This document shows, in pieces, positions 1-9,766 of a stretch of 64,000 bases of DNA. The notes below the pieces were generated by a model that saw nothing but the letters and a program-made list of their open reading frames with translations, did not search any database and was not told where the DNA came from. This stretch comes from an uncultured Dyadobacter sp. (GTDB lineage Bacteria > Bacteroidota > Bacteroidia > Cytophagales > Spirosomataceae): positions 1 through 64,000 of the forward strand of contig NZ_CAMLSE010000003.1 of the NCBI RefSeq assembly GCF_946482605.1, given 5' to 3'. Both the position numbers and the translations under genes were made by a program. The first letter of the stretch is position 1. Each line of letters starts with the position of its first letter.

Positions 1-2477
1 TCAACGGGGATGGATTCGGCGATGTCGTCCTCGGCGCCCCGCTGTATACCAAGGGGCAATATGCCGAAGGCGTAGCTTTTATCCATTATGGCAGTGGCAC
101 CGGCCTGGCAATACAGCCTGCACTGACCCTGGAAGCAAACCAGGCGGAATCACGTATGGGGCATTCAGTAGCTTGTGCCGGGGATGTGAACGGCGACGGG
201 TTTGCCGATGTAATCATAGGTGCATACCTGTACGACAATGGACAGAAGGATGAAGGGGCGATCTATGTTTACCAGGGACGAAGTAATGGCCTGGATCCCA
301 ATCCCATAGCAACCATGGAGGGCGAGCAGATAGACGCTTACGCCGGTTTCAATGTAGCCTCAGCGGGCGATATCAACGGGGATGGGTATAGTGACATCAT
401 CGCGGGTTCTTATGCATATGACAATGGACAGATTGATGAAGGAGCGGCGTTTGTGTGGATGGGTGGGGCGAGAAGTATTAAAGAGACTGTCGTCACGCAT
501 TTGGAAATGAATATATCCGGCATTCAATTTGGTTGGTCGGTGGCTGGTGTGGGAGACGTCAATGGGGATGGATTTGGGGATGTAATCGTGTCCGCCAATA
601 ACTATGATAACGGACAAGCTTATGAAGGAGCGGCCTTTATTTTTCATGGATCTAACCAAGGATTGGCTACCGTTCCGACAACAGTATTAGAAAGTAATCA
701 AGGATTGGCCAGCCTTGGGTCCGTTGCGAGTGCCGGAGATGTGAATGGGGATGGGTTTGGCGACGTTGCAATAGGCGTACCGCTATACAATAACCCTACA
801 AACAATGAGGGAGCTGTCTTGGTATTTTACGGTTCTCAGCAAGGATTAAGCACCCAGGTTAAGACTATGCTCTTAGGAACTCAAGAAGATGCCAAATTTG
901 GAGCATCCGTTTCCTCCGCGGGGGACGTAAACAAGGACGGTTACTGTGATATTGTTGTGGGCGAGCCCGAATATGACGTGGCCGGACCATACTTTGATGA
1001 GGGTAGAGCATTGATTTATTATGGCTCAGCAAACGGAATAGGTCAGAATCCAACAATAATTAATGGGAATACAGACGGAGTTTATATGGGGCAAACTGTT
1101 GCTGGTACAATTGATGTAAACGGAGATGGGTATAGTGATATTCTAGTGGGAAATCCGCTTTATTCCAATGGGCAAGACTATGAGGGGGCAGTGTTCGTGT
1201 ATTACGGTTCGCAAGGAGGTATAACCTTGCTAAATCCATTGGTTTTGCAAAGTAATTTCCCCTTCGCACAAATGGGGGCAGTGACAAGCGCCGGTGACAT
1301 CAACGGCGATGGATTCGGCGATATCGCTGTTGGAGCACTGGCCTATAACAACGCCCAATACTCAGAAGGGGCTGTTTACGTGTACTATGGCTCCGCAAAC
1401 GGATTCGGAGTGCCAACGATCATTGAATCTAACGTTGTTAATGGCTACTTTGGGGGTGTTTCCTCAGCTGGGGACTTAAATGGGGACGGGTATGGCGACT
1501 TAGTTGTTGGCAGTCATGGCTATACCAACGGCGAAGCAAATGAAGGTGCATTTTATTTGTTTGTTGGCTCACCCAATGGCATAGTGACTACCTATGCAAA
1601 ACTGATTGAGGGTAATCAACCCAGTGCATTCTTAGGAAATTCTGTCGCAGGCGCCGGTGACATTAATGCGGATGGTTACAGCGACATTATCGCAAGCGCA
1701 CATCAATACGACAACGGTCATACTAATGAGGGAAGAGCATCCGTCTATTACGGCAACAGCTCACTAGGCACCCGCAACAACCTCCGCCTCTACAATACCG
1801 ACCTAACCACCATCATCGACCACACCCAATTCCCCCAAAACAACTTCGGGGCGGGCCTCTATGCCAAATCATTCCTCGGCCGAAACAAAGGCAAGTTGGT
1901 ATGGGAGACCAAACCGCTTGCGCAAGGTTTTTCCAAAGGCACCAACAATGCCATTACCAACAGCACCCAGTTTACCGGTGCGCAGAATGCGTACACCAGC
2001 CTCGGCGCAAACGGCGTCGAACTGAAAAACCTCATCGACAAGCAAGGGCCTTCGACCAAGGTTAGGGTAAGGGTAAAATATGATCCTGTACTGGCACTGA
2101 CGGGACAAGCGTATGGGCCTTGGCGTTACTTGCCGGCTTATCTCATGGGCAATAGCACTGCGCCCGTGCCGGAAGAAGTGGCGAACGGTATGTCGGAAAC
2201 CATTAAAAGGAAGGCTACAACGGCGGACACCGAAAAGTGGAAAGCAAGTATTAGTGTGTTCCCGAACCCGGCCAGCGACCGGCTGAACATCGATGTCGCA
2301 AGTTCCGGCGAAATTCAAAGCACTAAAATCCTCACATCAAATGGTGCAATGGTTTACCAACAGCCGGGATTAGGGAAATCCATTGATATCAGCAAGCTTC
2401 CCACGGGTGTGTATTTCCTGGTAATCACGAACCAAAATGGATTACACACAACCCGTAAAATCCTGATTAACCAGTAA
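1..2477 (+). CDS. FG-GAP repeat protein with T9SS sorting domain (5' partial)
   Basis: The reading frame is open from the first bases of the window, so the N-terminus and signal peptide lie upstream. At least eight repeats of about 60 residues each carry a DVNGDGF/Y-[AGS]-D-[IV] calcium-loop motif and end in a YYGS/VYYG strand, the FG-GAP (integrin alpha-type propeller) pattern. About 80 C-terminal residues have the T9SS type A sorting pattern: VFPNPASDRLNID, a central LPTGVYFL strand and a basic end (TTRKILINQ). The protein is therefore predicted to be exported by type IX secretion and anchored or released at the cell surface as a propeller-type adhesin or binding protein; its ligand is unknown. 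A hairpin terminator follows the stop codon. The gene on its right is convergent and also has FG-GAP/VCBS repeats, but lacks the sorting domain. Confidence 0.9.
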   Translation, partial: NGDGFGDVVLGAPLYTKGQYAEGVAFIHYGSGTGLAIQPALTLEANQAESRMGHSVACAGDVNGDGFADVIIGAYLYDNGQKDEGAIYVYQGRSNGLDPNPIATMEGEQIDAYAGFNVASAGDINGDGYSDIIAGSYAYDNGQIDEGAAFVWMGGARSIKETVVTHLEMNISGIQFGWSVAGVGDVNGDGFGDVIVSANNYDNGQAYEGAAFIFHGSNQGLATVPTTVLESNQGLASLGSVASAGDVNGDGFGDVAIGVPLYNNPTNNEGAVLVFYGSQQGLSTQVKTMLLGTQEDAKFGASVSSAGDVNKDGYCDIVVGEPEYDVAGPYFDEGRALIYYGSANGIGQNPTIINGNTDGVYMGQTVAGTIDVNGDGYSDILVGNPLYSNGQDYEGAVFVYYGSQGGITLLNPLVLQSNFPFAQMGAVTSAGDINGDGFGDIAVGALAYNNAQYSEGAVYVYYGSANGFGVPTIIESNVVNGYFGGVSSAGDLNGDGYGDLVVGSHGYTNGEANEGAFYLFVGSPNGIVTTYAKLIEGNQPSAFLGNSVAGAGDINADGYSDIIASAHQYDNGHTNEGRASVYYGNSSLGTRNNLRLYNTDLTTIIDHTQFPQNNFGAGLYAKSFLGRNKGKLVWETKPLAQGFSKGTNNAITNSTQFTGAQNAYTSLGANGVELKNLIDKQGPSTKVRVRVKYDPVLALTGQAYGPWRYLPAYLMGNSTAPVPEEVANGMSETIKRKATTADTEKWKASISVFPNPASDRLNIDVASSGEIQSTKILTSNGAMVYQQPGLGKSIDISKLPTGVYFLVITNQNGLHTTRKILINQ

Positions 2478-2486
2478 AAACAAAGT

Positions 2487-2520
2487 AAAGGAAGTCTCCT
2501 GAACTTGGGGGGCTTCCTTT
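2487..2520 (+). terminator. Rho-independent terminator
   Basis: AAAGGAAGTCTCC (2487-2499) pairs, with G-U wobbles, with the GGGGGGCTTCCTTT arm (2507-2520) around a 7-nt loop. The downstream sequence is T-rich. It begins 10 bp after the stop codon of the FG-GAP gene and may also serve the convergent gene. Confidence 0.75.
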
Positions 2521-2535
2521 ATTTCTATTCGAAAC

Positions 2536-4089
2536 TTACGGCACCGCTTTTAGCGCAAAGTCGTTCCGCAGTACCACAAACGGCAAATACACGTCCCAAT
2601 CCGCCTTCACTTCCTCCTGGTTCAAAAAACCTCTGGAATAATTCCCTAAAATGATATCCGGGTCGCCGTCGCCGTCCCAATCATTGACATCCATGCAAAT
2701 CCAGCGACCATATTGGGCGATGGGAGGCGAAAAAGGCTGAAATTTTAATGTAGTTTTTGAAGACTCATTCCGGAAATACAGGAATTTCTCGCCGGGGTTT
2801 TGGAGCAGATCTGCGAAGAATGCGATGGACGCGATATCGGGGTCTCCGTCACCATCAAAATCGGCTGCCATTGCCTTGGTGGCGCCATTGACGGGAAAAA
2901 ACCAGCTTTGCCCGAACTGCATATTTCCCTGATTGAGAAATAGGTAAATGCCGTGATAAGGTTTCAGAATACGGGAATAGTCGCTATTGTCGCCCGCTGT
3001 GTAGAGGATATCCGGGAGGCCGTCGGCATTGAAGTCTGTCAGCTGGAAACTGGACGATCCGTAAACCGGCGGGAAACGCAGCAGCGGCTTTTCCGTGAAA
3101 CTACCTTTCCGATCATTGGTAAAGAGCCAGATACCTTCCTGCGCGTGGGCAAAGAGTGCGACAATGTCCGGCCAGCCATCACCATTGAAATCGCCCGTAA
3201 CCGACTGTGTGGCGCCCGCCGCCGCGCGGACCGGCATTTCTTGAAATTTCCCATCCTGCATTTGCCGGAACACATAGAGCCCACCCTGGTTATGACCGAA
3301 TGCCGAAACTGCATAATCAGCCTTTCCATCCCGGTTGAAATCGGCTGTCGAGGTATGAAGCGGCCTGCGCAAGCCAGTCACAAAAGGTACGGATTCGCCC
3401 TGCCCGGAAGCATCGAACCGGTAGAGCTCACCCTTTGAGACATCGTAAGCACGCATTTCACCGACTGCGGTAACCACGGACTCTTGGCGCGCCCGGCCGC
3501 CAGCAAACAGCATGTGCATCGCCGGCGACGACAACGGCATTGTTTGTTTTTTTCCAAAAGACCCGTCCCAACCCATGAGCGCAGGCACTTCCGAACTACT
3601 CGTGTAGATCCTTTGAGCCGCGCTCTCGATCGCGACCAATGTAGTAGTGGCGAGGCGGGAGGTGTCGGCCGGAGGTGTTTGAAGGCTGAAACCTGCCCAA
3701 TCCTTGCGTACGGGCGGGGGCGGGACGGGCGTAGCCACTAAGTGTACCGGCGCGAGCGAATCGTAATAGGCTACGATCTTCATCCAGTCCGTGATGGGCA
3801 TGGCCGAGTTTTCGTTGGCGAAATACTGGTTCTTTTGCCACACTTCTATCCCGAAATATTGCGCCATCACCGGCAACACGCGGTTTTTCCAGGTATCCTT
3901 GTCAAGCAATCCCGGTTCGACGGGCAAATGGCAGCTACCGCAATGCTTTTGGGCAGCGTCCCTGCCTTCCGCCAGCTCGCCCGTCAGTTCTTTATCACCC
4001 GACTGCCCGGCCGGGCCGCATGCCTGCAACCACACTGCCGTCAGAAACACCACAAATGATAAGCCCGGAAGCCAGTTCGACAATTTCAT
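2536..4089 (-). CDS. Lipoprotein with cytochrome c motif and VCBS/FG-GAP repeats
   Basis: The ATG at 4089 gives a lipoprotein signal ending in the lipobox LQAC; a TTG two codons upstream is also open. A single haem motif, CGSCH, follows at about residues 50-54 in a cytochrome c-like segment. The remainder is a series of VCBS/FG-GAP-type repeats (FNRDGKADY, FNGDGWPDI, FNADGLPDI, FDGDGDPDI, WDGDGDPDI), which form beta-propellers with calcium sites. It is likely an outer-membrane or periplasmic lipoprotein combining an electron-transfer haem with a binding propeller; the substrate is unknown. It lies downstream of the sigma/FecR/SusC/SusD block on the same strand, but a hairpin terminator separates them, so it is probably transcribed on its own. 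Confidence 0.8.
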   Translation of the reverse strand: MKLSNWLPGLSFVVFLTAVWLQACGPAGQSGDKELTGELAEGRDAAQKHCGSCHLPVEPGLLDKDTWKNRVLPVMAQYFGIEVWQKNQYFANENSAMPITDWMKIVAYYDSLAPVHLVATPVPPPPVRKDWAGFSLQTPPADTSRLATTTLVAIESAAQRIYTSSSEVPALMGWDGSFGKKQTMPLSSPAMHMLFAGGRARQESVVTAVGEMRAYDVSKGELYRFDASGQGESVPFVTGLRRPLHTSTADFNRDGKADYAVSAFGHNQGGLYVFRQMQDGKFQEMPVRAAAGATQSVTGDFNGDGWPDIVALFAHAQEGIWLFTNDRKGSFTEKPLLRFPPVYGSSSFQLTDFNADGLPDILYTAGDNSDYSRILKPYHGIYLFLNQGNMQFGQSWFFPVNGATKAMAADFDGDGDPDIASIAFFADLLQNPGEKFLYFRNESSKTTLKFQPFSPPIAQYGRWICMDVNDWDGDGDPDIILGNYSRGFLNQEEVKADWDVYLPFVVLRNDFALKAVP

Positions 4090-4120
4090 AATCAAATCAA
4101 TAATCCTGCTATTATAAACA

Positions 4121-4143
4121 AAAAGAGGCAGTCATGAACTGCC
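4121..4143 (-). terminator. Terminator after susD-like gene
   Basis: Read on the minus strand, GGCAGT-TCATG-ACTGCC (4143 down to 4127) is a perfect 6-bp stem followed by TCTTTTTG. A second small hairpin (TGGCGA-AGG-TCGCCA, 4148-4162) sits just before it. Both lie between the SusD stop and the cytochrome/FG-GAP gene. Confidence 0.7.
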
Positions 4144-4181
4144 CCCTTGGCGAAGGTCGCCACCCATTGGCATTAGCTTGT

Positions 4182-5960
4182 TTATTGATAACCTGGATTC
4201 TGCTTCAATGGAGAGACGCCGTCTCTGGTACTGATATCGATCTGGGACTGCGGGATCGGGAAGTATTCATTCACATTTTTCAGGAACTTTCCACCTCTCA
4301 CGTCAGGCGTAACCTTACCCTCGAATGCGATATAGGCATTGAGCGTCTGCTCGGCAATGCCCCAGCGCGACAGGTCGAAGAAGCGGTGGCCTTCCATGGC
4401 GAGTTCCAGCTTGCGCTCGAAGTAGATAGCCGCCAATGCCCCATCCTTGCCTTTCGCAGCGAATGCGCCTGCCGGGTATTGTGCGATTTTGTAATTCGCA
4501 GCCGGTGTTTTGGTAAAACCGCCCATGGGCTTCGCAGGATCGGCATAGGTATAAACCCAGCTCTCGGGCTTCGCGGCGCGTGCCCGCACGCGGTTCACGT
4601 ATTCCTGTGCCTTCGCAAGGTTGTTCAGCTGTGCTTCGGTCTCGGCAGCCATCAGCAGCACGTCGGCAAAACGGATGATCTGGACGTTGATGGCCGTCCC
4701 GGGAGCCCAGGAATGCTGATCGGAATATTTGTCCTGCGTCGCTTGCCAGTACATGTTCTTCTTGGGCGAATAAGGCCCGGCGTAGCTCTGATCGCGGATC
4801 CATGACTGGCCCGGGTGATTGCCCCAGTCGAGGAACGGCACACCGCGGCGCCCTACCGTCCAGTCGATACGCGGATCGAGCGCGGTTGTCGCATCCGGTG
4901 CGAAAGCGGCTTCCGATTTGATACCCATATCATTTTTCAATGTGGTTGTATTGTAAGCATCCACTTTCGGCAAACCATTAGCGTCGGTTTGATAGGAATT
5001 GGCCAGGTCGATGCTGGGCTGATAGAAACCGCAGCAGCGGAAAGGCGAATTGTAGGGAAAGTTCAGCATCCCGCCGGTATTGGCGTTGTCGATGGTATTA
5101 GTACCGTCATTGGCTGCCATCTGTACTGCGAAAACCGACTCGGCAAGGTTTTTCTGCGCCGCGTCGAAGTTATCCTGAAACTTCGGCATCAGGTCGTATT
5201 TCAAACCATTGCTGGTCACGCCCGAAGCGATAACCTGGTCGAAGATCGTCTTGGCCTCGGTATATTTCTTCTCATAAAGAAAGGTTTTGCCCAGGTAGGT
5301 CGCCGCCGCCCATTTGTTCACGCGGCCCACATCCGACTGCGTCGCCGGAAGGTTATCCATCGCGAACCGGAAATCGGCCTCGATATTCGGCCAGACATCC
5401 GCATCGTTTTTCACAGCCGCCGGATTAGGCGTAGTCTCGTCGACCCAGGGCACCATATTGAACATTTTCTTCAGTTCGGAGTAGTAATGTCCGCGAAGGA
5501 AGCGTGCCTGGGCAGTGTAGTCGTTCTTTTCGGCGTCGGTTATTCCGCTGGTAACAAGCGGTATAAATTTCAAAACGGTATTTGCCCGGTTGATACCTTC
5601 GTAAACCGCCTTCCATTTGCTATTGAAAAAACCGTTACTTGGACCGGCGCTGTAAATCATAATGGAGTTGATCCCCGGCTGGTCGGCACCGTCACTTCCT
5701 TTTTTGGCGTCTCCACCGGCGATGCTGCCGTAAATCCAGTTATCCGCAGCGGCATCCCAGGCGCTCGCGGCACCGACGCCGTTACCATCCAACGCGGCAT
5801 AAGCCCCAATCAGCAGGTTTTGAACCCCTGCTTTGGTATTCAGCTGGGCATCGCTCAATGCGCCGAGTGCGGGCTTGTCCAGGAAGCTGTCCTGACATGA
5901 ATAGGATATCAGTCCGAAAATTGCGACCAGTGCTATCTTTGAAAATCTCAATGTCTTCAT
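4182..5960 (-). CDS. SusD/RagB-family nutrient-binding lipoprotein
   Basis: A 592-residue protein with a signal peptide ending in the lipobox SYSC (followed by QDSFLDKPALG), a SusD hallmark. The N-terminal half has the helical TPR-like NRANTVL and RFLRGHYY motifs, and the C-terminus has the family ending FERKLELAMEGHRFFDLSRWG...FPIPQSQID. SusD proteins cap the SusC transporter barrel and capture oligosaccharides or other large ligands at the cell surface. The gene starts 24 bp after the SusC stop, so the two form one transcription unit. Its CCGFYQPS...TDANGLP segment is shared with the second SusD in this window (60045-61757), so the two are fairly close paralogues; the substrate of this one is not evident because no glycoside hydrolase is adjacent. 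Confidence 0.93.
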   Translation of the reverse strand: MKTLRFSKIALVAIFGLISYSCQDSFLDKPALGALSDAQLNTKAGVQNLLIGAYAALDGNGVGAASAWDAAADNWIYGSIAGGDAKKGSDGADQPGINSIMIYSAGPSNGFFNSKWKAVYEGINRANTVLKFIPLVTSGITDAEKNDYTAQARFLRGHYYSELKKMFNMVPWVDETTPNPAAVKNDADVWPNIEADFRFAMDNLPATQSDVGRVNKWAAATYLGKTFLYEKKYTEAKTIFDQVIASGVTSNGLKYDLMPKFQDNFDAAQKNLAESVFAVQMAANDGTNTIDNANTGGMLNFPYNSPFRCCGFYQPSIDLANSYQTDANGLPKVDAYNTTTLKNDMGIKSEAAFAPDATTALDPRIDWTVGRRGVPFLDWGNHPGQSWIRDQSYAGPYSPKKNMYWQATQDKYSDQHSWAPGTAINVQIIRFADVLLMAAETEAQLNNLAKAQEYVNRVRARAAKPESWVYTYADPAKPMGGFTKTPAANYKIAQYPAGAFAAKGKDGALAAIYFERKLELAMEGHRFFDLSRWGIAEQTLNAYIAFEGKVTPDVRGGKFLKNVNEYFPIPQSQIDISTRDGVSPLKQNPGYQ

Positions 5961-5984
5961 CTTTTTCTGTTTATATACAGTGAA

Positions 5985-8900
5985 TTAGAATGTCAGATTT
6001 AAACCAACCAGAAACTGGCGGGTGTTCGGATAAACGCCTTCGTCCAATCCGAAGGCCGTTGAACCGGCCACCTGGCTCTGCCCCACTTCCGGATCGGGGC
6101 CCGAATATTTGGTGATCGTAAACAGGTTAGCGGTTTGCACATACACACGCAGGCGGTCGATCTTCAATGCCTGGGTCACGTGTTTAGGCAAAGTATAGCC
6201 GATTTGCGCATTCTTGGCGCGCAGGTAAGATCCATTTTCCACATAGTAGGAGTTCGGAACGTTGGTGGTACTGAATGAACCCGTGTTTTCCTGGATAGGC
6301 GCGGTTGCGTTCATGTGCGTGGGCGTCCATGAATCGTACAGAGCGGTGTTGCTTTTTGCACCCTGGAAGTTGGTGTAGAAGTCGTGCCACCATTTCAGGT
6401 TGTTCCAGATATCGTTGCCCTGCACACCGTAAAGGAAAATACCAAAATCGAAATTTTTGTAGGTAGCACCGATATTGAGACCGTAGCTGAATTTAGGGCT
6501 AGGATTTCCAAGGAATGTACGGTCATCAGCTGTCACCATACCATCACCATTGATATCCCTATACCGGAAACGCCCCACTTTCACTTCACTCTGATACACG
6601 GCCGACGGGTTGCCGGAACGCTCTGCCGCTTGTGCGTTGGCCTGGTCGATCTCCTGCTGGGTATTCCAGAAACCTGCGATATCATACCCGTAGAACTGAC
6701 CGATCGAATGGTTTACCGCATTCCGCACGATCGAGCTACCGTTGAAGCGGCGGCCTTCCTGATCGAAATAGCTCGCCCCGTCGGTGATCTTGATGATTTT
6801 GTTGTTATAGGTCGTCAACGTAGCGGTTGCATTCAGTTTCAGGTCCTTGCCGAAGGTCTTTTCACCATAAATCGACATATCGATACCCTTGTTGTTCATC
6901 TTCCCGATGTTTACCGCGGGCGCAGTACCCTGGCCCACTGTACCGGCGAGTTCAGGAGCGAAAAGGAGGTCTTTTATATTTTTCTGATAATAGTCGATTG
7001 TGAATTCAACCGAACCATTGAACAGGGACGCGTCGATACCGATGTTGGAGTTGATATTACCCTCCCATTTCGCATTCGGGTTACCTACCGTAAGACGCTG
7101 GAAGCCTTGTGTGGTGCTGTTGCCGCTTCCCTTGATGTCATAGAATGAATGACTTCTGTTCTGGCCATAAGTTGTAAATGCATTGGTCGGATTCACGTTG
7201 AACTGGTTACCCATGATACCCCATCCTCCGCGGATTTTCAGGTCGTTGAGCCAGGTGAAGGTTTTCATAAATTCCTCTTCCTTGATGCGCCATCCCGCGC
7301 TCACCGCCGGGAACCAGCCATATTGGGAGGTAAAACGCGAAGAACCATCGCGACGCAGCGTTCCGCTCAGCAGGTATTTGTCTTTCAGGTTGTAGTCGAT
7401 ACGTCCGATGTAGGAGAACAACGCGTCGGACGAACGGTTCGAGAAGTTGGTAGGCGTTCCGGAGCCCGATGTGAGGCTCGTATAATTCGGGTCAAAAGAG
7501 AAGTAGCCCTGTGTAGAACCTCCTACTTCGCGGTACACGTTGTTGTAGGCTTCGGTACCCAGCAACACTTTGATATTATGGATATTATTAAATGAATGCT
7601 CGTAGGTAACGGTGTTAGTCCAGGTCCAGTTGTAGCCGGAATTTACCCTTTCCGAATAGGAGTTGGTCGTTACGTTTTCGGCATTCTCCCATTCAGGATA
7701 ACCAAAAGTATTCTCGGTATAGGTGAACCAGTTTCCTCCGAAGCTGGTGCGGAAGGTGAAATCTTTGAGAAAATCTACCTCTGCGAACATGTTCCCGAAT
7801 ATGGTGTTGGTCAGGCCTTTGTTATGGCGTGCCCGGTCGCGGATCGCAACAGGGTTTTTGGCATTACCCAAACCACTGCCGAACGAACCTGCGTAGTTGC
7901 CCTGCACGTCGTACACGGGAATGATCGGTTGCATGCGGTAAGCCATACCGATCGCGCTGCCTTCTTCCAAAATACCGCTGCGTGGGTTGTTGACCAGTGT
8001 AAGAGCGATATTCTCACCCACACGGATGTTTTTGGTCACATTATACTGGCTATTGGCCCGGACCGTATACCGTTTCAGGTAGGTGTTCATCAGGTTACCC
8101 TGCTGGTTGAAGTGGTTGAACGAGAACAGGTAACTTCCCTGCTGCCCGCCTCCGCTTACCGAAAGGTTGTGGCTCTGGGTAGGTGCACTCTTGAATACCT
8201 CGTGGAACCAGTCGGTGCCCTGCTTGTTGGCCTTCACGATCCGATAGAAAGAATCCATATCGGCTTTATCGGTGTAGTTCGGATTGACATAGTATTTCGA
8301 GAAATCCACATCCCCTTCCTTTGCGCCGGTTGGCACAATGTAATCGGGCAGCAGCGGCGACTCTCCATTACCATACTGCGGATCGTTGATCGCAGATCCC
8401 GAGTTTTTCAGGGCAAGGAATTTCAGATCCGCCATGCCCTGGGGTGAAAGGATGTCGTACACGTTTCCTTTGGGGACGCTCTGCGTTCCGTAAAACATAT
8501 CATAACTCACTTTCACCTTGCCGTTTCCACGCTTGGTGGTGATAATGACAACGCCATTGGAAGCACGGGAACCGTAAATGGAGGCAGAACCTGCGTCTTT
8601 CAACACCTGCATCGTAGCGACGTCGTTCGGGTTCAGATTATTGATGTCCTGGGTAGGGACACCGTCCACCACGAACAATGGCGTGTTATTGCCAAACGAG
8701 TTGATACCGCGTATACGGATCTGCGGCGCTTGCCCGGGCTGGCCCGAGGTAAGTACCGTCACACCCGAGGCGCGGCCCTGCAACTGGTTGCTGAGGTTGG
8801 AATTGGGCTGTTCGGTCAGTTCGGCCACTTTCACGATCGACACCGCGCCGGTCAGGTCCTTGCGGTTGGCTGTGCCATAACCGACCACCACAACTTCATT

Positions 8901-9554
8901 AAGAAGTTTTTCGTCCTGAGTAAGTGTTACATCGACGGTATTCTGGCCTGCCGCTACATCCACATCTTTGGGTGTGAAACCTACAAAACTGAATGTGAGC
9001 GTCACATTACCATCCGGCGCTTCAATCTTGTACACGCCTTCCGCATCCGTGCCGGTCCCGCGTGAAGTACCTTTTACCACCACCGAAACGCCCGGCAAAG
9101 ACGAGCCGCTGGCGTCGGAAACTTTCCCCGAAATGCTACGGTCCACGACGGACGATTTGTAGCTCTGGGGATTGAGCTTCTCGGCCGGCATTTTCACCCT
9201 TTTGAGGATGATCTGCTTCCCTGAAACTTCGAAATCGAGGTTCAGCGGGGTCAGGATCGTCTTCAATGCGGAGCCAAGCTGCTCCTGCTGCAAATTGACG
9301 CTCACTTTCCGCTCCGACCTGATCAGGCTGGAACTGTACAGGAATTTTATTTTAACCTGGTCTTCAATCGTTGACAACACTTTACGGATGTCCTGGTTCT
9401 GCATCTGGATGGTGACGCGGTTATTCAGGACCTCCTGCGCTTCGGTAACACCTGCCACGGCCACTGTCGTCAGGAGTGCTGCAATGATGAGTTGCGTACA
9501 ACTGAATCTCATAAGGATCTGCCAATAAGCATAGTTAGGATACAATTTTTTCAT
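5985..9554 (-). CDS. SusC/RagA TonB-dependent transporter with STN signalling domain
   Basis: About 1190 residues, starting at the ATG at 9554 (a TTG at 9590 would add 12 residues). Order of domains: signal peptide; STN (secretin/TonB short N-terminal) domain at about residues 45-110; carboxypeptidase-regulatory-like domain (SGKVSDASGSSLPGVSVVVKGT) at about 130-215; TonB plug beginning LNEVVVVGYGT and including YGSRASNGVVIITTKRG; then the 22-strand barrel. SusC proteins import glycans or peptides across the outer membrane using TonB energy. The added STN domain is the part that signals to a FecR anti-sigma factor, and such a pair lies directly upstream on the same strand. The transporter is therefore predicted to sense its substrate and induce its own operon (trans-envelope signalling). 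Confidence 0.93.
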   Translation of the reverse strand: MKKLYPNYAYWQILMRFSCTQLIIAALLTTVAVAGVTEAQEVLNNRVTIQMQNQDIRKVLSTIEDQVKIKFLYSSSLIRSERKVSVNLQQEQLGSALKTILTPLNLDFEVSGKQIILKRVKMPAEKLNPQSYKSSVVDRSISGKVSDASGSSLPGVSVVVKGTSRGTGTDAEGVYKIEAPDGNVTLTFSFVGFTPKDVDVAAGQNTVDVTLTQDEKLLNEVVVVGYGTANRKDLTGAVSIVKVAELTEQPNSNLSNQLQGRASGVTVLTSGQPGQAPQIRIRGINSFGNNTPLFVVDGVPTQDINNLNPNDVATMQVLKDAGSASIYGSRASNGVVIITTKRGNGKVKVSYDMFYGTQSVPKGNVYDILSPQGMADLKFLALKNSGSAINDPQYGNGESPLLPDYIVPTGAKEGDVDFSKYYVNPNYTDKADMDSFYRIVKANKQGTDWFHEVFKSAPTQSHNLSVSGGGQQGSYLFSFNHFNQQGNLMNTYLKRYTVRANSQYNVTKNIRVGENIALTLVNNPRSGILEEGSAIGMAYRMQPIIPVYDVQGNYAGSFGSGLGNAKNPVAIRDRARHNKGLTNTIFGNMFAEVDFLKDFTFRTSFGGNWFTYTENTFGYPEWENAENVTTNSYSERVNSGYNWTWTNTVTYEHSFNNIHNIKVLLGTEAYNNVYREVGGSTQGYFSFDPNYTSLTSGSGTPTNFSNRSSDALFSYIGRIDYNLKDKYLLSGTLRRDGSSRFTSQYGWFPAVSAGWRIKEEEFMKTFTWLNDLKIRGGWGIMGNQFNVNPTNAFTTYGQNRSHSFYDIKGSGNSTTQGFQRLTVGNPNAKWEGNINSNIGIDASLFNGSVEFTIDYYQKNIKDLLFAPELAGTVGQGTAPAVNIGKMNNKGIDMSIYGEKTFGKDLKLNATATLTTYNNKIIKITDGASYFDQEGRRFNGSSIVRNAVNHSIGQFYGYDIAGFWNTQQEIDQANAQAAERSGNPSAVYQSEVKVGRFRYRDINGDGMVTADDRTFLGNPSPKFSYGLNIGATYKNFDFGIFLYGVQGNDIWNNLKWWHDFYTNFQGAKSNTALYDSWTPTHMNATAPIQENTGSFSTTNVPNSYYVENGSYLRAKNAQIGYTLPKHVTQALKIDRLRVYVQTANLFTITKYSGPDPEVGQSQVAGSTAFGLDEGVYPNTRQFLVGLNLTF

Positions 9555-9766
9555 AACTTTACTGAGTTTTGTTACATGGGAAATGGGCAAAACGAGTCCT
9601 CCATCCGTTGGTAGCGGATGTAATCGTACTGGGGATGATTTTCAGGTTGGTGATGGTGCAAACATCATCAACCTTTCTTTTTGGGGGGATTTTATTGTTT
9701 CATAGAAGCGGTCAGGGTTTAGGGTTGCTAGTTAGGTTTGATTTATGCATTGGTAAATATTGATTC

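Noticed and set aside
1..2477. Repeated DVNGDG motifs as recent DNA repeats or a phase-variable array
   Set aside because: They are protein-level FG-GAP repeats; the DNA copies are well diverged.
4148..4162. Second hairpin near the SusD terminator as an RNA gene
   Set aside because: Only a 6-bp stem; most likely part of the terminator region.
7149..8447. Plus-strand frames opposite the STN-type SusC gene
   Set aside because: Shadows of a strongly conserved TonB-dependent transporter.
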